Assembly (NCBI GenBank): GCA_006384855.1
Contig: VCJN01001053.1
Location: forward strand, 37,478 to 101,477
Source: Tetraselmis striata
Lineage: Eukaryota; Chlorophyta; Chlorodendrophyceae; Chlorodendrales; Chlorodendraceae
Length of the DNA stretch: 64,000 nt
Direction of reading: 5' to 3'
Under the pieces are notes generated by a model. It ran no database searches. It saw nothing but the letters and a program-made list of their open reading frames with translations, and was not told the origin of the DNA. The translations under genes and the position numbers were made by a program. Of this stretch, positions 51,881 through 62,319 are shown piece by piece; the first letter of the stretch is position 1; each line of letters opens with the position of its first letter.

Positions 51881-54800
51881 CTGCCAGCGCAGGCGCACCT
51901 CCAGGGCAAGGTCCAGGTAGAGCAGCTCGCGGTTGCCCTGCGTGGCATTGCGGATCTCTGTGCGCGCCTCGACGGCCGCCTCCAGCAGCGGCACAACCTG
52001 CAGCATTGGCGCCATGCAAAGTCAGTGGCGGCAAACTGCAGAACAACGCAAAACACTAGAAGAAAAAATGAACGATGCAAAAAGACACGTGGGGGTGAGG
52101 GTGAGGGGGGAGGGGTCGCTTGCCTGGCCGCGGAGGTTGGAAACAACGTAGCCAAGGTAGCCCTTGGCGGACTCGGGCGTGCTGTGCGAAGCGGCCTGCA
52201 CAGAGGTCATCAGGTCGGTGCCGCTGTGCACCGCCTTCAGGATGGAGAGGTAGTTCTCAAACTCGCCTGCAGGGCGCAGGTGGTCACTAGTTAGACAGCA
52301 GTTGCCTAAATCATCACCAAATGAGAGCTAACGCCTCTTCGGTACCAGTCATTCATCCCCAGCACGGGGTGGCGGAGCGTACCGATGAGCGCGTCGCGCC
52401 GGTCTGGGAAGTCCTCCGGCTCGCAGGTGATGTTGCGCTCAAAGCTGGCCAGGCGTTCGCGCGTGATGCCGTGGTCACTGAGCACGCGCCAGTAGGCGCC
52501 GTTGTCGCCGTTGCCGCGCAGAAAGGCGAGGTACGCCTCGCAGATGCCCACGTCATCGGGGGTGGTGTTGTTGTGTAGTTTCTGGTGTGGTCAAATTCCG
52601 AATCAAATGAGAAATGTGTCCCGCTCAAATTTGACTGGGAAAAGTATCGAAGATATATACACATGCACATATGCAGGGGCAGCTGAGTTCTGGGAACACA
52701 AGAGACAAATCGGCGGCAAACAAAGTTACCGTACCTGATGCCATTGCTCCATCCAGGTGCCCTGGGTGCGTCGCAATGCCAGATGTCAGCGAACTGCCGC
52801 TAAATCAGCGATCCAACAAAAGCGCAGAGCTGAGGCTGCGGCCCGGTCCGCTGTCTGCAGCGGGGCGCGAGCGCACCTTGACCTCCTTGATGTTGTGGCG
52901 GTGCATGATGTTGAGGATCTCGTCGCGGATCTTCTGGCCATCGCCGCCGCGGCCCAGCATGCCCATCATGAGGCGCACCCACTCCTGCGTCTCGCCCGTG
53001 GTGTTGGCGTGCGCTTTGGCGATGGTGCCGGTGAGGCGGTCCTGTAGCGTGCGGCCGGCCCAATGTGTCAGGGCCAAAAGTGGAGTTTCGCGGCTATTGG
53101 GAAAAAAGATAAGGGGGGGGGGGGGGGGGGGGGGGGGTCGTTCAAACAAGTCGTGGCACACCTGCGCCGCGGAGAGGATGCGTGGCTGCGTGTTGTAGTT
53201 GCGCTGCCAGGTGATGTGGCGGTTGCTGCTGTAGCGCAGGCACACGTAGATGTGCGCCGCGGCGTCCGCGGGGTCCACCTTCTCACCCCATTGCCCGTTG
53301 AGCATGCCCTCCAGCAGGTCCGCGCACTGCGGTGCATCAAACCCCGCAAGCCACCAGTCAGGCACGCGCATGCTGTGGGGATGGCCGCACACATATAATT
53401 CCACACAAGATGCCGGCCGGGGGCATCTCAGAGACGGTAGCTCCGAGAGGCAGACCTTGTTGTAGCGGTGCATGAGGGTCCACATCGAGGACGACTCCGC
53501 CTTGATGATCTCTAGGCCCACCTTCATCACGCCCATAACGACTGCTCAGCCAACCACGCACGCACCACGGCAGATTGCAGTCTCATGCAGGGGCGCGTAG
53601 AGGGAGGGGACCGCTGTACTATCCTGTGCTGGCGGCAGGGAGAGGTGAGCGAGGGCGCCCTCACCGGGTTGTCCACGAAGTCCTCCTCGATGCTCTCCAC
53701 CATCATAGCCCCGCTGCCGGGCACGCGGATGTTGAAGTTGCTGTTTCCGTCCTGCCGTGAACACGCAGAGACATACCTGATACATCAGCGCTCTGATGTG
53801 TACCGTACAAAGATAAACGGCATGCAGATAATGTCGTTTTTGACCCCCCCCCCCCCCCCCCCCCCCAACCCCCCCGCGCGCGCGCAAAGAGGGAACAACT
53901 CTCAAAACGGAGAAAAGAAACGGTGTATTTCTGGTATTTATAATATACCATGAATACACCAGGAATATTCCGACGCAGAGGTGCAAAACAATTCCGATTT
54001 GGGGGGACCACAGCCAGTGTACGGTACGCACTGAAGACACGGAACAGGCGCTGGCCGCGAATGCCACATGGGGCACACCTTCCACCAGCGCGTGGAGTCG
54101 TCGGCGCGCAGCACAAACTGCAGGCTGATGAGGCCGTGGTTGGGCGGCAGCGTGACACGCACGCGCTGCAGCGGCACGGTGGTGCCGCCGATCTCGACGT
54201 CGCACTCGTCGTCCTCGCAGTTCTGCGGCCAGCAGCATTGATCCGGTGGGAGGGGGTGTGACCAAGGTTAGAAGGACTCGCGCTCTGGAACACGGGCATT
54301 CAGAAAAATTCACTGGGTTACCGCAGGTTTAGGATCAAGACCATGTATTGTCACATCAGCGCAATTGTAGCACGTCATAATTGCAGGGGAATATTGCGGG
54401 GTTCTGCAAGGTTGAGGGGGGGGGGGGGGGGGGAACAGCGAGGACGAACCAGGAACGGTGTCTCCGCCGCGATGCCGTTCTTGATGTTGGTGCTGCCCTC
54501 CGGGAGCAGGTCCTCGCTGGGCTGGATCCAGTCGTGGCGGCGCTCAACCTCTGACACACCCCAGTGCAGCACCAGCTTATCGGCGGCGTCGGTGGTAAGG
54601 TCCACCGTCACCTCACTGTCGCCGTCCGCCTGGCGGACCACCACCAGCAGGCCGGACTGCACATCCCCACATGCAGCGCCTGACTCAGCGCAGCGACCTC
54701 ACGAGAGCCAAGATGCGTTGCCGCAGGCGGGTGCTTCACAGGGCGTTCTTGGACATGGGAACGAGGGGTAGGGCATTGGCAGTGCACCTGGTTGCCCAGG

Positions 54801-57561
54801 GGGAAGACGCGGCGGAACTTGCAGGACTCGTCCACGGCCGCCTTCTGGATGAGCGGCTCCAGCGCGCTGGGCTTCTCCTCCTTCTTCTCAGCGCTCAGCA
54901 CCGGCATCTATGCACCAGGAGCAGCGCCTGCTTCAGCCTATGGGGTCCTTGTCCAGGGCATGGCGCGTGTGGTGCGACTCGCGCAGGGGGCGGGCGTAGA
55001 ACACAGGGGCTATGCGCCGGCGGCCAACTACCAACCTCTGCCGGCTTGATGAGGTCCATCACGTTGCGGGACTGCAGGTGCTGGAAGGCCGCGCCGAGCT
55101 CGATGGAGCCCATGCGGGCAACCGAGTCCCCGGCGGTGGGCTGCGTGGTGGGTGGCAGGGTGAGGAGGGCAGACCGGCATCAGTCAGTAGGGACCCAGTT
55201 TGAGTACGGGTGCCAACCCTTGAGAGAGAATGATCGCCCTTGCGTCAAGAGTTGAGGGGGATGAAGGAGGCACCTCGGCTGGCTTAGAGGCCGCGTCCTT
55301 GGCAGCTGCCGCGTCTGCCTGCTTGCGGCGCTCCTCGTCCTCCGCGCGGCGCTGCGCGTCCTCCTCCTCGCGGCGCTGGCGGTCCTCCTCGCTCGCAGCG
55401 CGGTCTGCCGCGTCTTGCTCCTTCCTTGCCTCAAAGACTTCCACCTCCAGCTCGCTCACCGAGGCGCCGTCGTCCACACGCGCCTGGAGCCGTTCACGCG
55501 CCGCCTGCGCAAAGTCGGCGCCCTTCGGGCGGCCGCTCTCGATCCAGATCAGGTACGCCTGCGTGTTGACCAGGTCCGTGGGCAGGTCGGCTCCCGGCGG
55601 CGCCTCAGGCTCCGCGGGCGGTGCCTCGGTCATGGTGGCCACGGATTCATCCATGGAGAAGTCCTCGCTGCCCATGGACTCCATGAACGATATGTACTTG
55701 ATCTCGCCGCGCGCCACCTGAGCACGCCAATACATGGCTCAGCCGCGGCCGCCTGCACCATCTATCTCTGCATTGCCAGCTTTGGGTGACATGGGAGCCG
55801 AGTCGAGGTGGGGGTGGGGGCGCGCGGGGAAGCAGCCACACCTTCCAGAGCGTGTCCATATCGACGCCCTCCTGCAGCAGCATCTTGAGCTCCTTTAGGC
55901 CGACCTGGTACTCCGCGTCGCTCTCCTGCTGGCTGCGGTTGGGGCAGCCCGCCTGCTCCCACTTGATGTACGCCCAGATGCCGCCGAGCTCGTTGGGGAT
56001 CTCGGGCAGCGGCCCCGCGGGCGCCGGCTTCCCCGTCATCGTCGCCTTGGTCAGTGCTTCCATCGGGTTGAGCGGCACCAGGAAGTTGCCGTCATTGCAG
56101 TCATACCATGAGCCTGTCTCATCCTGGCAGGGCAGGGCAGGGCAGGGCAGGTCAGACCAAGAGGAGCAGCCACCTCAGCTCGCACACTGACCTCTCCAAT
56201 GGATGGGGGCTTGTCTCAATCAAGCGACGCAGGGAAGGAAGAAGAAGGGGAGGGGGGGGGGGCGCACCTTGAACACAAATGCTAGCTCCTCCGAGCACTC
56301 GTCGCCTTCAAGTGTGATCTCCAGCACCTGGCGCCCGTCCGCCATCTGGAAGGGTGTCTGCAGAGCGCGGTCCTTGTACTGGATGGTGTTCGCAGGGCGC
56401 ACCGCCGCCTCCGGCAATCGCCAGCCACCCTGCAGCCCGCGCCAGAGCATTCAGCGCCCCACTCTAGACGGGAGGGTAGGGGGAAAGGTTCACCTCGGAT
56501 TAACAGGGGTGGGGTGGGGTGAGGGTGGGGGTGTTGGGGGGGGGGGGGAGGAGCGCCTTGTAGGCCTTGCCACCAATAAGGCCCCAATGCAATGTCATGC
56601 GCGACGGGGCTGACGTCTCCAGGTGCACATGCTGCTTGCCGTCTCTGGAGCTTACTGCAACCTGCGTGGAGTAAAGCCCACCCGTTCCCGAGCACTCCGG
56701 CGATCAGTAGGCAGTCAGGAACATGACGAAAGGAATGAAGGGGAGCAACCAGGGTAGCCAAGCGGCCTGGTTTGGGAGGAGGGGAGCGCGGGGGACTTGC
56801 GGAGTAACTGGGGTGGGGTGGGGTGACGGTGGAAAGAGGACAAAGGGGGGGGGGGTGGGGGGGCGACCTGCACGCTGTACTTGCCGACCGCAAGATTAGT
56901 CTCCGAGACGCTCGTGCCTGGGCTCTCAGCGATCGTGGCAGACACGCGCAGGGCAGCCTGACGCGCGCGCCTGCTGGGGCGGCCTGGGGGAAGCGAAGAA
57001 GGGTTAAGGGGGGGGGGGGGGGGGGGGGGAGTAGAGGAAGGGAGGGGATAGACAAGTTGGGGATGGGGTGAGGGGGCAATATCAACAGGAATACATAGTG
57101 TTTGTGTGCATTACCGATGTGCTCCCCCACTTTCCACCTCCCTATCGTCTGAACCAGGTGTTCTGCCCCTGTGGGTGTTCCGTTGTGCATGTCTTTTGGC
57201 AGGGGGGGAGAGGGGGTGGGGTGGGGGCTTACTGGCCACAGCCACGCCCGGCAGGTGGCAGGGCAGCGCCTGATGGGTCCTCAGGAGCGCAGGGCGTCGC
57301 TCTCCCAGGGTTGGCACATGCTGGACAGTGCCGCTCCTGCCGGGAGCACAGCCACGGTCGGGGTTGCGGCAGAGGAAGCGTGGTGCGGTTCACGGAAGCT
57401 AGATCAGGGAGAGAACACGACAGCCGCATGTGATGGCGGTGATGGGTGAAACTGGGGGCGAGGGTTGGGGGGGGGGGGGGGGTGCACCTGCCAGGCGCAG
57501 GGGCTGACCACACCGCACGCTGGGTGGCAGTGGTGGCCGAGCTACGGGCCACGACCTTCAT
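46392..57561 (-). CDS. GWD1: Alpha-glucan, water dikinase, plastid (28 exons)
   Basis: GWD transfers the beta-phosphate of ATP to glucose C6 in starch, opening granules to degradation, and works in the plastid. The model gives about 1,594 residues, somewhat longer than land-plant GWD1 (about 1,400). An Ala/Ser/Arg-rich N-terminus suggests a transit peptide (start ATG at 57,561). Two CBM45-type starch-binding modules follow, at about residues 95-215 (MTLHWGLIGGKAYKGGWRLP, FVFKDETGSWYD) and 540-660 (LVLHWGVSEVERRHDWIQ, RWWKDGNSNFNIRVP), with a Glu/Arg-rich coiled coil near 390-430. The central region has WQRNYNTQPRILSAAQ and QWHQKLHNNTTPDD. The phosphohistidine is His about 1,199 in APDVLSHVSVRARN (codon 50,552-50,554). 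The C-terminal ATP-binding domain runs from GAKSKNIANLRGKLP through FRSDSNGEDLDGYAGAG to the closing VVQTRPQV. Catalytic motifs are intact. One exon junction (53,665/53,541) does not keep phase. Confidence 0.94.
46540..46720. repeat. Poly(C)-cored dispersed repeat in GWD intron 27
   Basis: ATCGTTGTTGA precedes C22 (46,606-46,627), and GAATACACAACGAATATCATACGGGTATTCCGA-like sequence follows. The repeat at 53,790-53,990 has GTCGTTTTTGA, C23, and GAATACACCAGGAATATTCCGA. Both lie in introns of the same gene. Confidence 0.5.
46859..46949 (+). repeat. (GT)n followed by G23 in GWD intron 27
   Basis: A (GT)n run of nearly 60 bases (46,862-46,918) is followed by TTTGGGGGA and G23 (46,927-46,949). On the transcript strand this is C23 starting 18 bases after the 5' splice site at 46,967, then (AC)n. 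Confidence 0.85.
51836..51878 (+). repeat. (AC)n at the 5' splice site of GWD intron 18
   Basis: The CA repeat touches the exon: on the transcript strand the exon ends CAGCAT and the intron begins GTGTGTGTGT, so the donor is the first GT of the microsatellite. Expansion or contraction would shift sequence directly at the splice site. Confidence 0.75.
53790..53990. repeat. Poly(C)-cored dispersed repeat in GWD intron 11
   Basis: C23 at 53,844-53,866 with flanks related to those of the repeat in intron 27 (see 46,540-46,720). On the GWD transcript strand this run is poly(G), unlike most others in the gene. Confidence 0.5.
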
Positions 57562-59700
57562 CTTGGCGATGGGGTTCGCGCCGGGAGTTATCTATCGCTG
57601 CAGGTTTAGGGCGGAGGGAGAGGAACAGCGGCGTATGGCTTAGCTGGAATACTTTCCTTCGCTTCCTCTAAACGAACTCCGTCAGTCAACCCCCAGCACA
57701 CACACACACACACACACACCATCGCTGCGATGCCGACTGTCGACAGAAAGGGGCGACAATGGGCAGTCGGGGGAGCCAATTAGAGAGCGGTTGCTGCCCA
57801 ACGGACCCGGACACCTGCGCTAGCTCGACCTCGGCTGCTCGGTCGCAGACGGCGAGAGCCGCGGATTACGACACCCCACCTCGGACCGGCTGGGCGCGCG
57901 AGCTGTGATCGGTAAGACTCCTGCACACTGAGCTGCACGCACGCCATGCGTTTGTTTTTTGGCGCGTGCGCTAACTCCTGCACAGCCCGCGGACTGTACC
58001 CGTATCGGGTCGGTGGGGGCTGGATGACCCGTGCTCGGGGGGCCGCACAGTCACTTTTTAGGTATTGACGGAAGGGGCGCCCCGACACGTGCACCGAGAC
58101 AACGCGACGGTCGCACGGAATACGCGGCACCGCCCGCCAAGCGCGTTACAAGCCGGGGTGCCGGTGCCCCCCATGCCCGCCGCAGCGATGGGCTCAGCGC
58201 TACAGGGCGCCCTGTCTCGCAGCACGGCGTAAGGGGACGAAGGCGCCGGCGGGTCCGTACGGGCGCGCGTCACCGGCAGTCAGTGGCGCTACTTACTGCC
58301 CGGTGTGTACAAGCCCGCCGTGACACGCAACGAGTGGCGCAGGGACGAAAAGCCGTGCCTCTGCGAGCGAAAGGAGCCGGCGTATGGGCCCTTTGCTACC
58401 CAAACCCCAATCTTACCCCGAGCAATATGTCGGCCTGCGAGGAGCAAGGCCGTCGGGAGGGGTTCGATCGCCCATCGCACGGCGCGCGATGGGCCGGGGT
58501 AGCGCACATACTTGCTACCGGCTGGACGTTGGGCGCCTTGGCAGAGGCTAAGCACAAACAGGCCGAAGTATATTGAAAGCGGTACCTGTGATACTTCAAA
58601 GTCGACTTGGCTAACGGGAGGGAAGTCCTAGCTGGGAGTAGGTGGGGGTATCAGTGTCGGCGGCGATGAGGTAAGGTCTGACGATCTGGCGTCCGCCCCT
58701 GCCCTGTTTGCGACTAGAGGTGCTCGTCCCGCCAGGGCCGTGATACACCTCTCGTATGAGCACGGGTACTCGCAGCACTAGCGTACGAGCACAGGTACTC
58801 GAGCAGTAGCGCGCTAGCGAATGTACAGGGTGTATATTTGTGTAGCACATATTACCTGCCGCATCGCCGGGCCCCGCGGCCCGGCGCTAAGAGGGTTCTG
58901 CTTAAATGTAGGCCTTTTCCTTCCCCAGTACTTTGCGTGCATTCTCTGGACGCTCTCCCTGTAACCAAAAAGACATATATACATCGATATCTGCCAATTT
59001 CATTATACCTGCATATACATCTATAATTACTATATCTGTAAATATATATTATTAATACTAATTACACCTACATGTACTTATGTATTCATGTGGCGACAAT
59101 GTTAAATATGCATTCGCCGGTATTAAAGTAAAATTAAGTACTCGGTATACCTGCGGCGGGTGTACCGTTTGCAGATTATATTAATAGCGACTAGATAGAG
59201 ATTAATTCTGTACCTGCGCATGCAGTACCTGTACCGGTAGTAGGTCATGAAATATTAACTCGCGAATCAGCGCGCTTATCGTTTCCTCGCAAAGGTCACC
59301 CCTGAGTAATCCCTCCATAAATAAGGATTATGTATCCGCCAAAAATCCGTACGGGAGTTCCCGGGCAGGAAAATAAAGTCCTCGTACAACACTTAGCGCA
59401 CAGCTGAAAGCTCAGTTTTGCTCGGGGTTTGCGCGCGCGTGATGCATAATCTAGTTGCTGTTGATGAGCTGGCTGGATAAGATATAGTATTTATTGACCG
59501 ATTATAACATGGTGCCGCTGATATATTAATATGGTACAAATCAAATTTCGTGGTCCGGCAAAAACATAATTCGTGACGTCCGATGCTTTCTTACACTGGA
59601 ACGACTGACTACTCTATCTATAGGCTGGGATATTGATACACGGGTAGTTCACAACTGCTGTATATTAGAAAATTCTGCTGGGCTCTACGTTGTTGTGGGT
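57562..59700. other. 5' flank of GWD and repeat-poor spacer
   Basis: No further gene is recognised. (CA)n lies at about 57,699-57,719. Frames at 57,780-58,130 and 58,031-58,576 overlap on opposite strands and match nothing known. ACGAGCACNGGTACTCG motifs repeat near 58,755-58,800. 58,960-59,100 is AT-rich. I find no TATA box at a sensible distance from the GWD start. Confidence 0.4.
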
Positions 59701-59705
59701 AATCC

Positions 59706-59935
59706 TTAGTAATTGTTACATGAGCTAGCTGCAAGAGGCGATCAGGAAACCACCAGAATAAGCAATAGGAAACATCCACTACAGCAGTTGCGAGGTGGAA
59801 GCAATCCTTAATCCTTAATCCTTAGTAATCATCCGTATAATAACATGGGCTAGGCGCAAAAGTCGAGAAGGAAATCAACCGAAAAGGCGGAAACGCCCAA
59901 TACCGCGACTGCGATTTGGAAGCAGCAGTTGGAGA
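59706..59935 (+). repeat. Tandem duplication of about 115 bp
   Basis: Two diverged units share CATGNGCTAG, GGCGCAAAAG, AGGAAANCANCCGAAA and TTGNGANNTGGAAGCA. A related single copy lies at 22,545-22,645. ATCCTTA is repeated several times at the unit junction. Confidence 0.5.
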
Positions 59936-59939
59936 GGAT

Positions 59940-60985
59940 GCGGAATGAGCACGAGCACACGCATCATACTTGGCCCTCTGCACACCGGCAAAGGAATGCC
60001 CGCCCAAGGTACCATGCTCGCAAGCAGAGACCCGATCGATGTGGCAACCCCCGCCGTGTGCGCGACAGGTGATGGCGGAACTCACGCACGTTGGTTGGTG
60101 ACAAAGTTCCGAAGAGATTGTACGGATTAAACAAGAACCACCAACAAAATGAGGGCGGAAAGACCGCCAAGGAAGTTACGCACGGCAAGCAATTACCGCA
60201 GATGTAGACCGCCGTCAAAGCCGATTTTCCCAGGGCGGCCTCGGTCCTCAACCGCAAAAGGCAGGGCAATATCAATGGACAACATGCAACGACGCAGAAG
60301 ACGGCCGGTCTGCCGCCAATTTCCCCTGCTCCGCCTCAGGCGCCGCGATCCCCGGGTGCACTAATGGGGGTCGTTGCCCGCGTTGGAGGTCATGGAGGAC
60401 ACCCACGCGGAATCGATCATGTAATCGCACGCCGGGCCACTCAACTACCCCGTTAGCGTCAAGTCCGACGGCCGCGAGCGGCCAGCCAGGCGCAACCCAC
60501 TCGTCTCAAGAGTCAAGTCTCCGGCTCCCGATTGGTCCCGGCCAAGCATTACGCCCCCGCCCCCGCTTAAATCGCCACGGAAGCCCACAACGGTCCGAGC
60601 CGTCCGTGCGTAGAGGGAAGCCACAACGAATCAATACCGCACGTGAGTCCATCGCACGTCACAAGCGCGGAACCCCCACTCGGACGAGGGCCCATCACCC
60701 GCACAGCGGCGGCCGAATGAACCAAAAACATGGGGAAACCTTGCGGGCTGAATCGTGATCTAACAAGAAAAGCCGAAAGGCACCCGGCATGTACGCTTAC
60801 AAGCGCATGGTATCAAGTCGCGAGGGCCGCGACACCCGTACCCTGGAAGCCAAGATCGAGGATGGGGCACAAAGTCACGCAAGCGAATCCCACGGCTGAG
60901 GTTTGCGTTGCAAGACAATGGTCGTAGGCTGATCATCGGAGGCAGCACCCGAACCCGTAGTAGAAGTAGGTGGAACAATACTACC
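59940..60985 (+). other. Possible decayed basic, Pro/Arg-rich frame
   Basis: Plus frames at 59,945-60,130, 60,149-60,364 and 60,730-60,927 are rich in Arg, Pro and Thr and could be remnants of a gag-like protein. Opposing frames on the minus strand are equally long, so I do not call a gene. Confidence 0.25.
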
Positions 60986-61099
60986 CGGCATCGATTATGG
61001 TCGGGGGCCTGTTGTTGACGGAGGGGGTGTCAGTAACTCGGCAAGCGACGGTATCTTCAACGCTACAAAAACGCGTGTAGTAGAATTTGGCAGTACTCG

Positions 61100-61262
61100 T
61101 ACCACCGATGGGCAGCAATAAAAGTAAAATAAAGTTCGCCCCCGGCCAGGACATCGGCCGAAGCCGCCACAACACTTGACCTCTTGCGCCAAATGCAGTC
61201 GTATGCCGGGCCTAGCCCTGGGCCGCAGAGGCGGCCTCGCCAATATCAACTCTAGAAGTAAC
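61100..61262 (-). repeat. SINE-like repeat, copy 3 (3' part)
   Basis: Minus-strand match to the 3' block of the repeats at 4,315 and 25,210: ACGACTGCATTTGGCGCAAGA, GTCAAGTGTTGTGGCGGCTTC, CGGCCGATGTCCTGGCC and GGGGGCGAACTTTATTTTAC. The B-box half is not recognisable. Confidence 0.5.
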
Positions 61263-61264
61263 CG

Positions 61265-61925
61265 TCAGATAAAGGAGACAAGTAAACCCATTGCAGGAGT
61301 GTAGAATCCAGATAGCCGCAAGGATCCAATCGTAGTAGTCGCAGCGGCTACAACGGCTACATTGTACAGCCCCGTGTCCGCCGACCCGCCGACCCGGGGC
61401 CCGGCGTCCGTTGCCGGATGGGCGGCGAGGCGGACGGGCGCAGTCGTCCGGCGTCCGGCGACGGATTGAACGACGGCGTCTGGCGCCCGGCTCCGGTCTA
61501 CGGGGTGGGCATGGCGCGAAGCGTAAAGTCTGCTGACGAACGCGCCGAGCAACAAGTCTGACGAACGGTGACGACCGGCCGACAGGCGGCGGCCGCGGGT
61601 GGCCGGCCGACCAATACCCGTACCGGTACATGTATAAGGTAGCAGCACGAAAGCACGACGGTTATTTTGGCCCGCGCGGAATTATGACGGAACAAGTAGA
61701 CCCGTTGCAGGAGGTGTGGAATCAAGAGAGTCGCAAAGATCAATTGTAGTAGTAGCAGCTACACTATACATCCCCGCGTCCGCCAACCCGCCAACCCGGG
61801 GCCCGGCGGTCTGGCGACGGACGAGCGGACGGCGTCCGGCGTCCGGGTCCGTCCATGCGGCGGGCTCAGCACTTCGCGCCATGCCCGCCCCTTAGACTTG
61901 ACGAACGGCGACTACCGGCCGACCG
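61265..61925 (+). repeat. Diverged tandem duplication
   Basis: 61,275-61,590 and 61,690-61,925 share ACAAGTARACCCRTTGCAGGA, CGTGTCCGCCNACCCGCC, AACCCGGGGCCCGGCG, GGCGTCCGGCG, GGGCATGGCGCGAAG and TGACGAACGG. Unit offset is 414 bases at the left and about 340 at the right, so one unit has lost sequence. Confidence 0.6.
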
Positions 61926-62316
61926 GGCATGGTCTTTGGTACAGTGGGTGAGGTGAGCAAGAGTTGCGCCGCACTGTGCGCGGTGCCGCATGCTTTGCTG
62001 CGGATCGAGGTGCCCCTCTCATCGCAGGGCACTCAGTGCACCGCCACCCGGGCTCACGAGGAGGGCCTTACTCGCAAGAGATTTCCTCGGTGTCCTGCGC
62101 TTGGTGGAGGCTCGAGAGCGTGCTCGCTGCCTCATCAGATTAGCGCAGATTCGTCCGCCATCATGTTTGCCAAAGTTGCACAATACGTTTGGGATCCCCT
62201 TCGCCACACACGTGCACACGTGGCTCGGACTCTGAACCGTGCGCGAAGTCACTCATCCATCCCGCCTTGTGCGGGATGCGGGCCGCCTCTAGGCGGATTG
62301 CTGTGTTGATGTTTTA
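61925..62316 (+). mobile_element. Family B retrotransposon, 5'-truncated copy
   Basis: Begins at GGGCATGGTCTTTGGTACA, the codons for GMVFG of the family B ORF, directly after the tandem duplication. It continues through the end of the ORF with several shifts and keeps both terminal hairpins (CATCCCGC/GCGGGATG; CCGCC/GGCGG) before GCTGTGTTGATGTTTT. The truncated 5' end and intact 3' end indicate aborted target-primed copying. Confidence 0.75.
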
Positions 62317-62319
62317 GGA

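Larger units (their letters stand above)
46392..57561 (-). other. GWD1: Exon map of GWD1
   Basis: Exons in transcript order: 57,561-57,488; 57,336-57,233; 56,983-56,868; 56,661-56,557; 56,429-56,268; 56,123-55,842; 55,717-55,274; 55,140-55,036; 54,907-54,788; 54,656-54,450; 54,222-54,079; 53,751-53,665; 53,541-53,162; 53,041-52,877; 52,761-52,735; 52,581-52,383; 52,266-52,124; 51,997-51,878; 51,368-50,994; 50,875-50,819; 50,731-50,500; 50,172-50,073; 49,852-49,747; 49,309-49,061; 48,220-47,892; 47,394-47,229; 47,047-46,967; 46,496-46,392. All junctions but one keep frame. GC donors follow exons 4 and 17. Exon 15 is a 27-base microexon. Exon 13 may hide one more short intron between about 53,440 and 53,377; its frame is open throughout. 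Confidence 0.8.

Noticed and set aside
53546-54313. 255-codon minus frame overlapping GWD exons 12 and 11
   Set aside because: It crosses exons out of phase and contains translated poly(C); the conserved GWD reading uses other frames with good splice sites.
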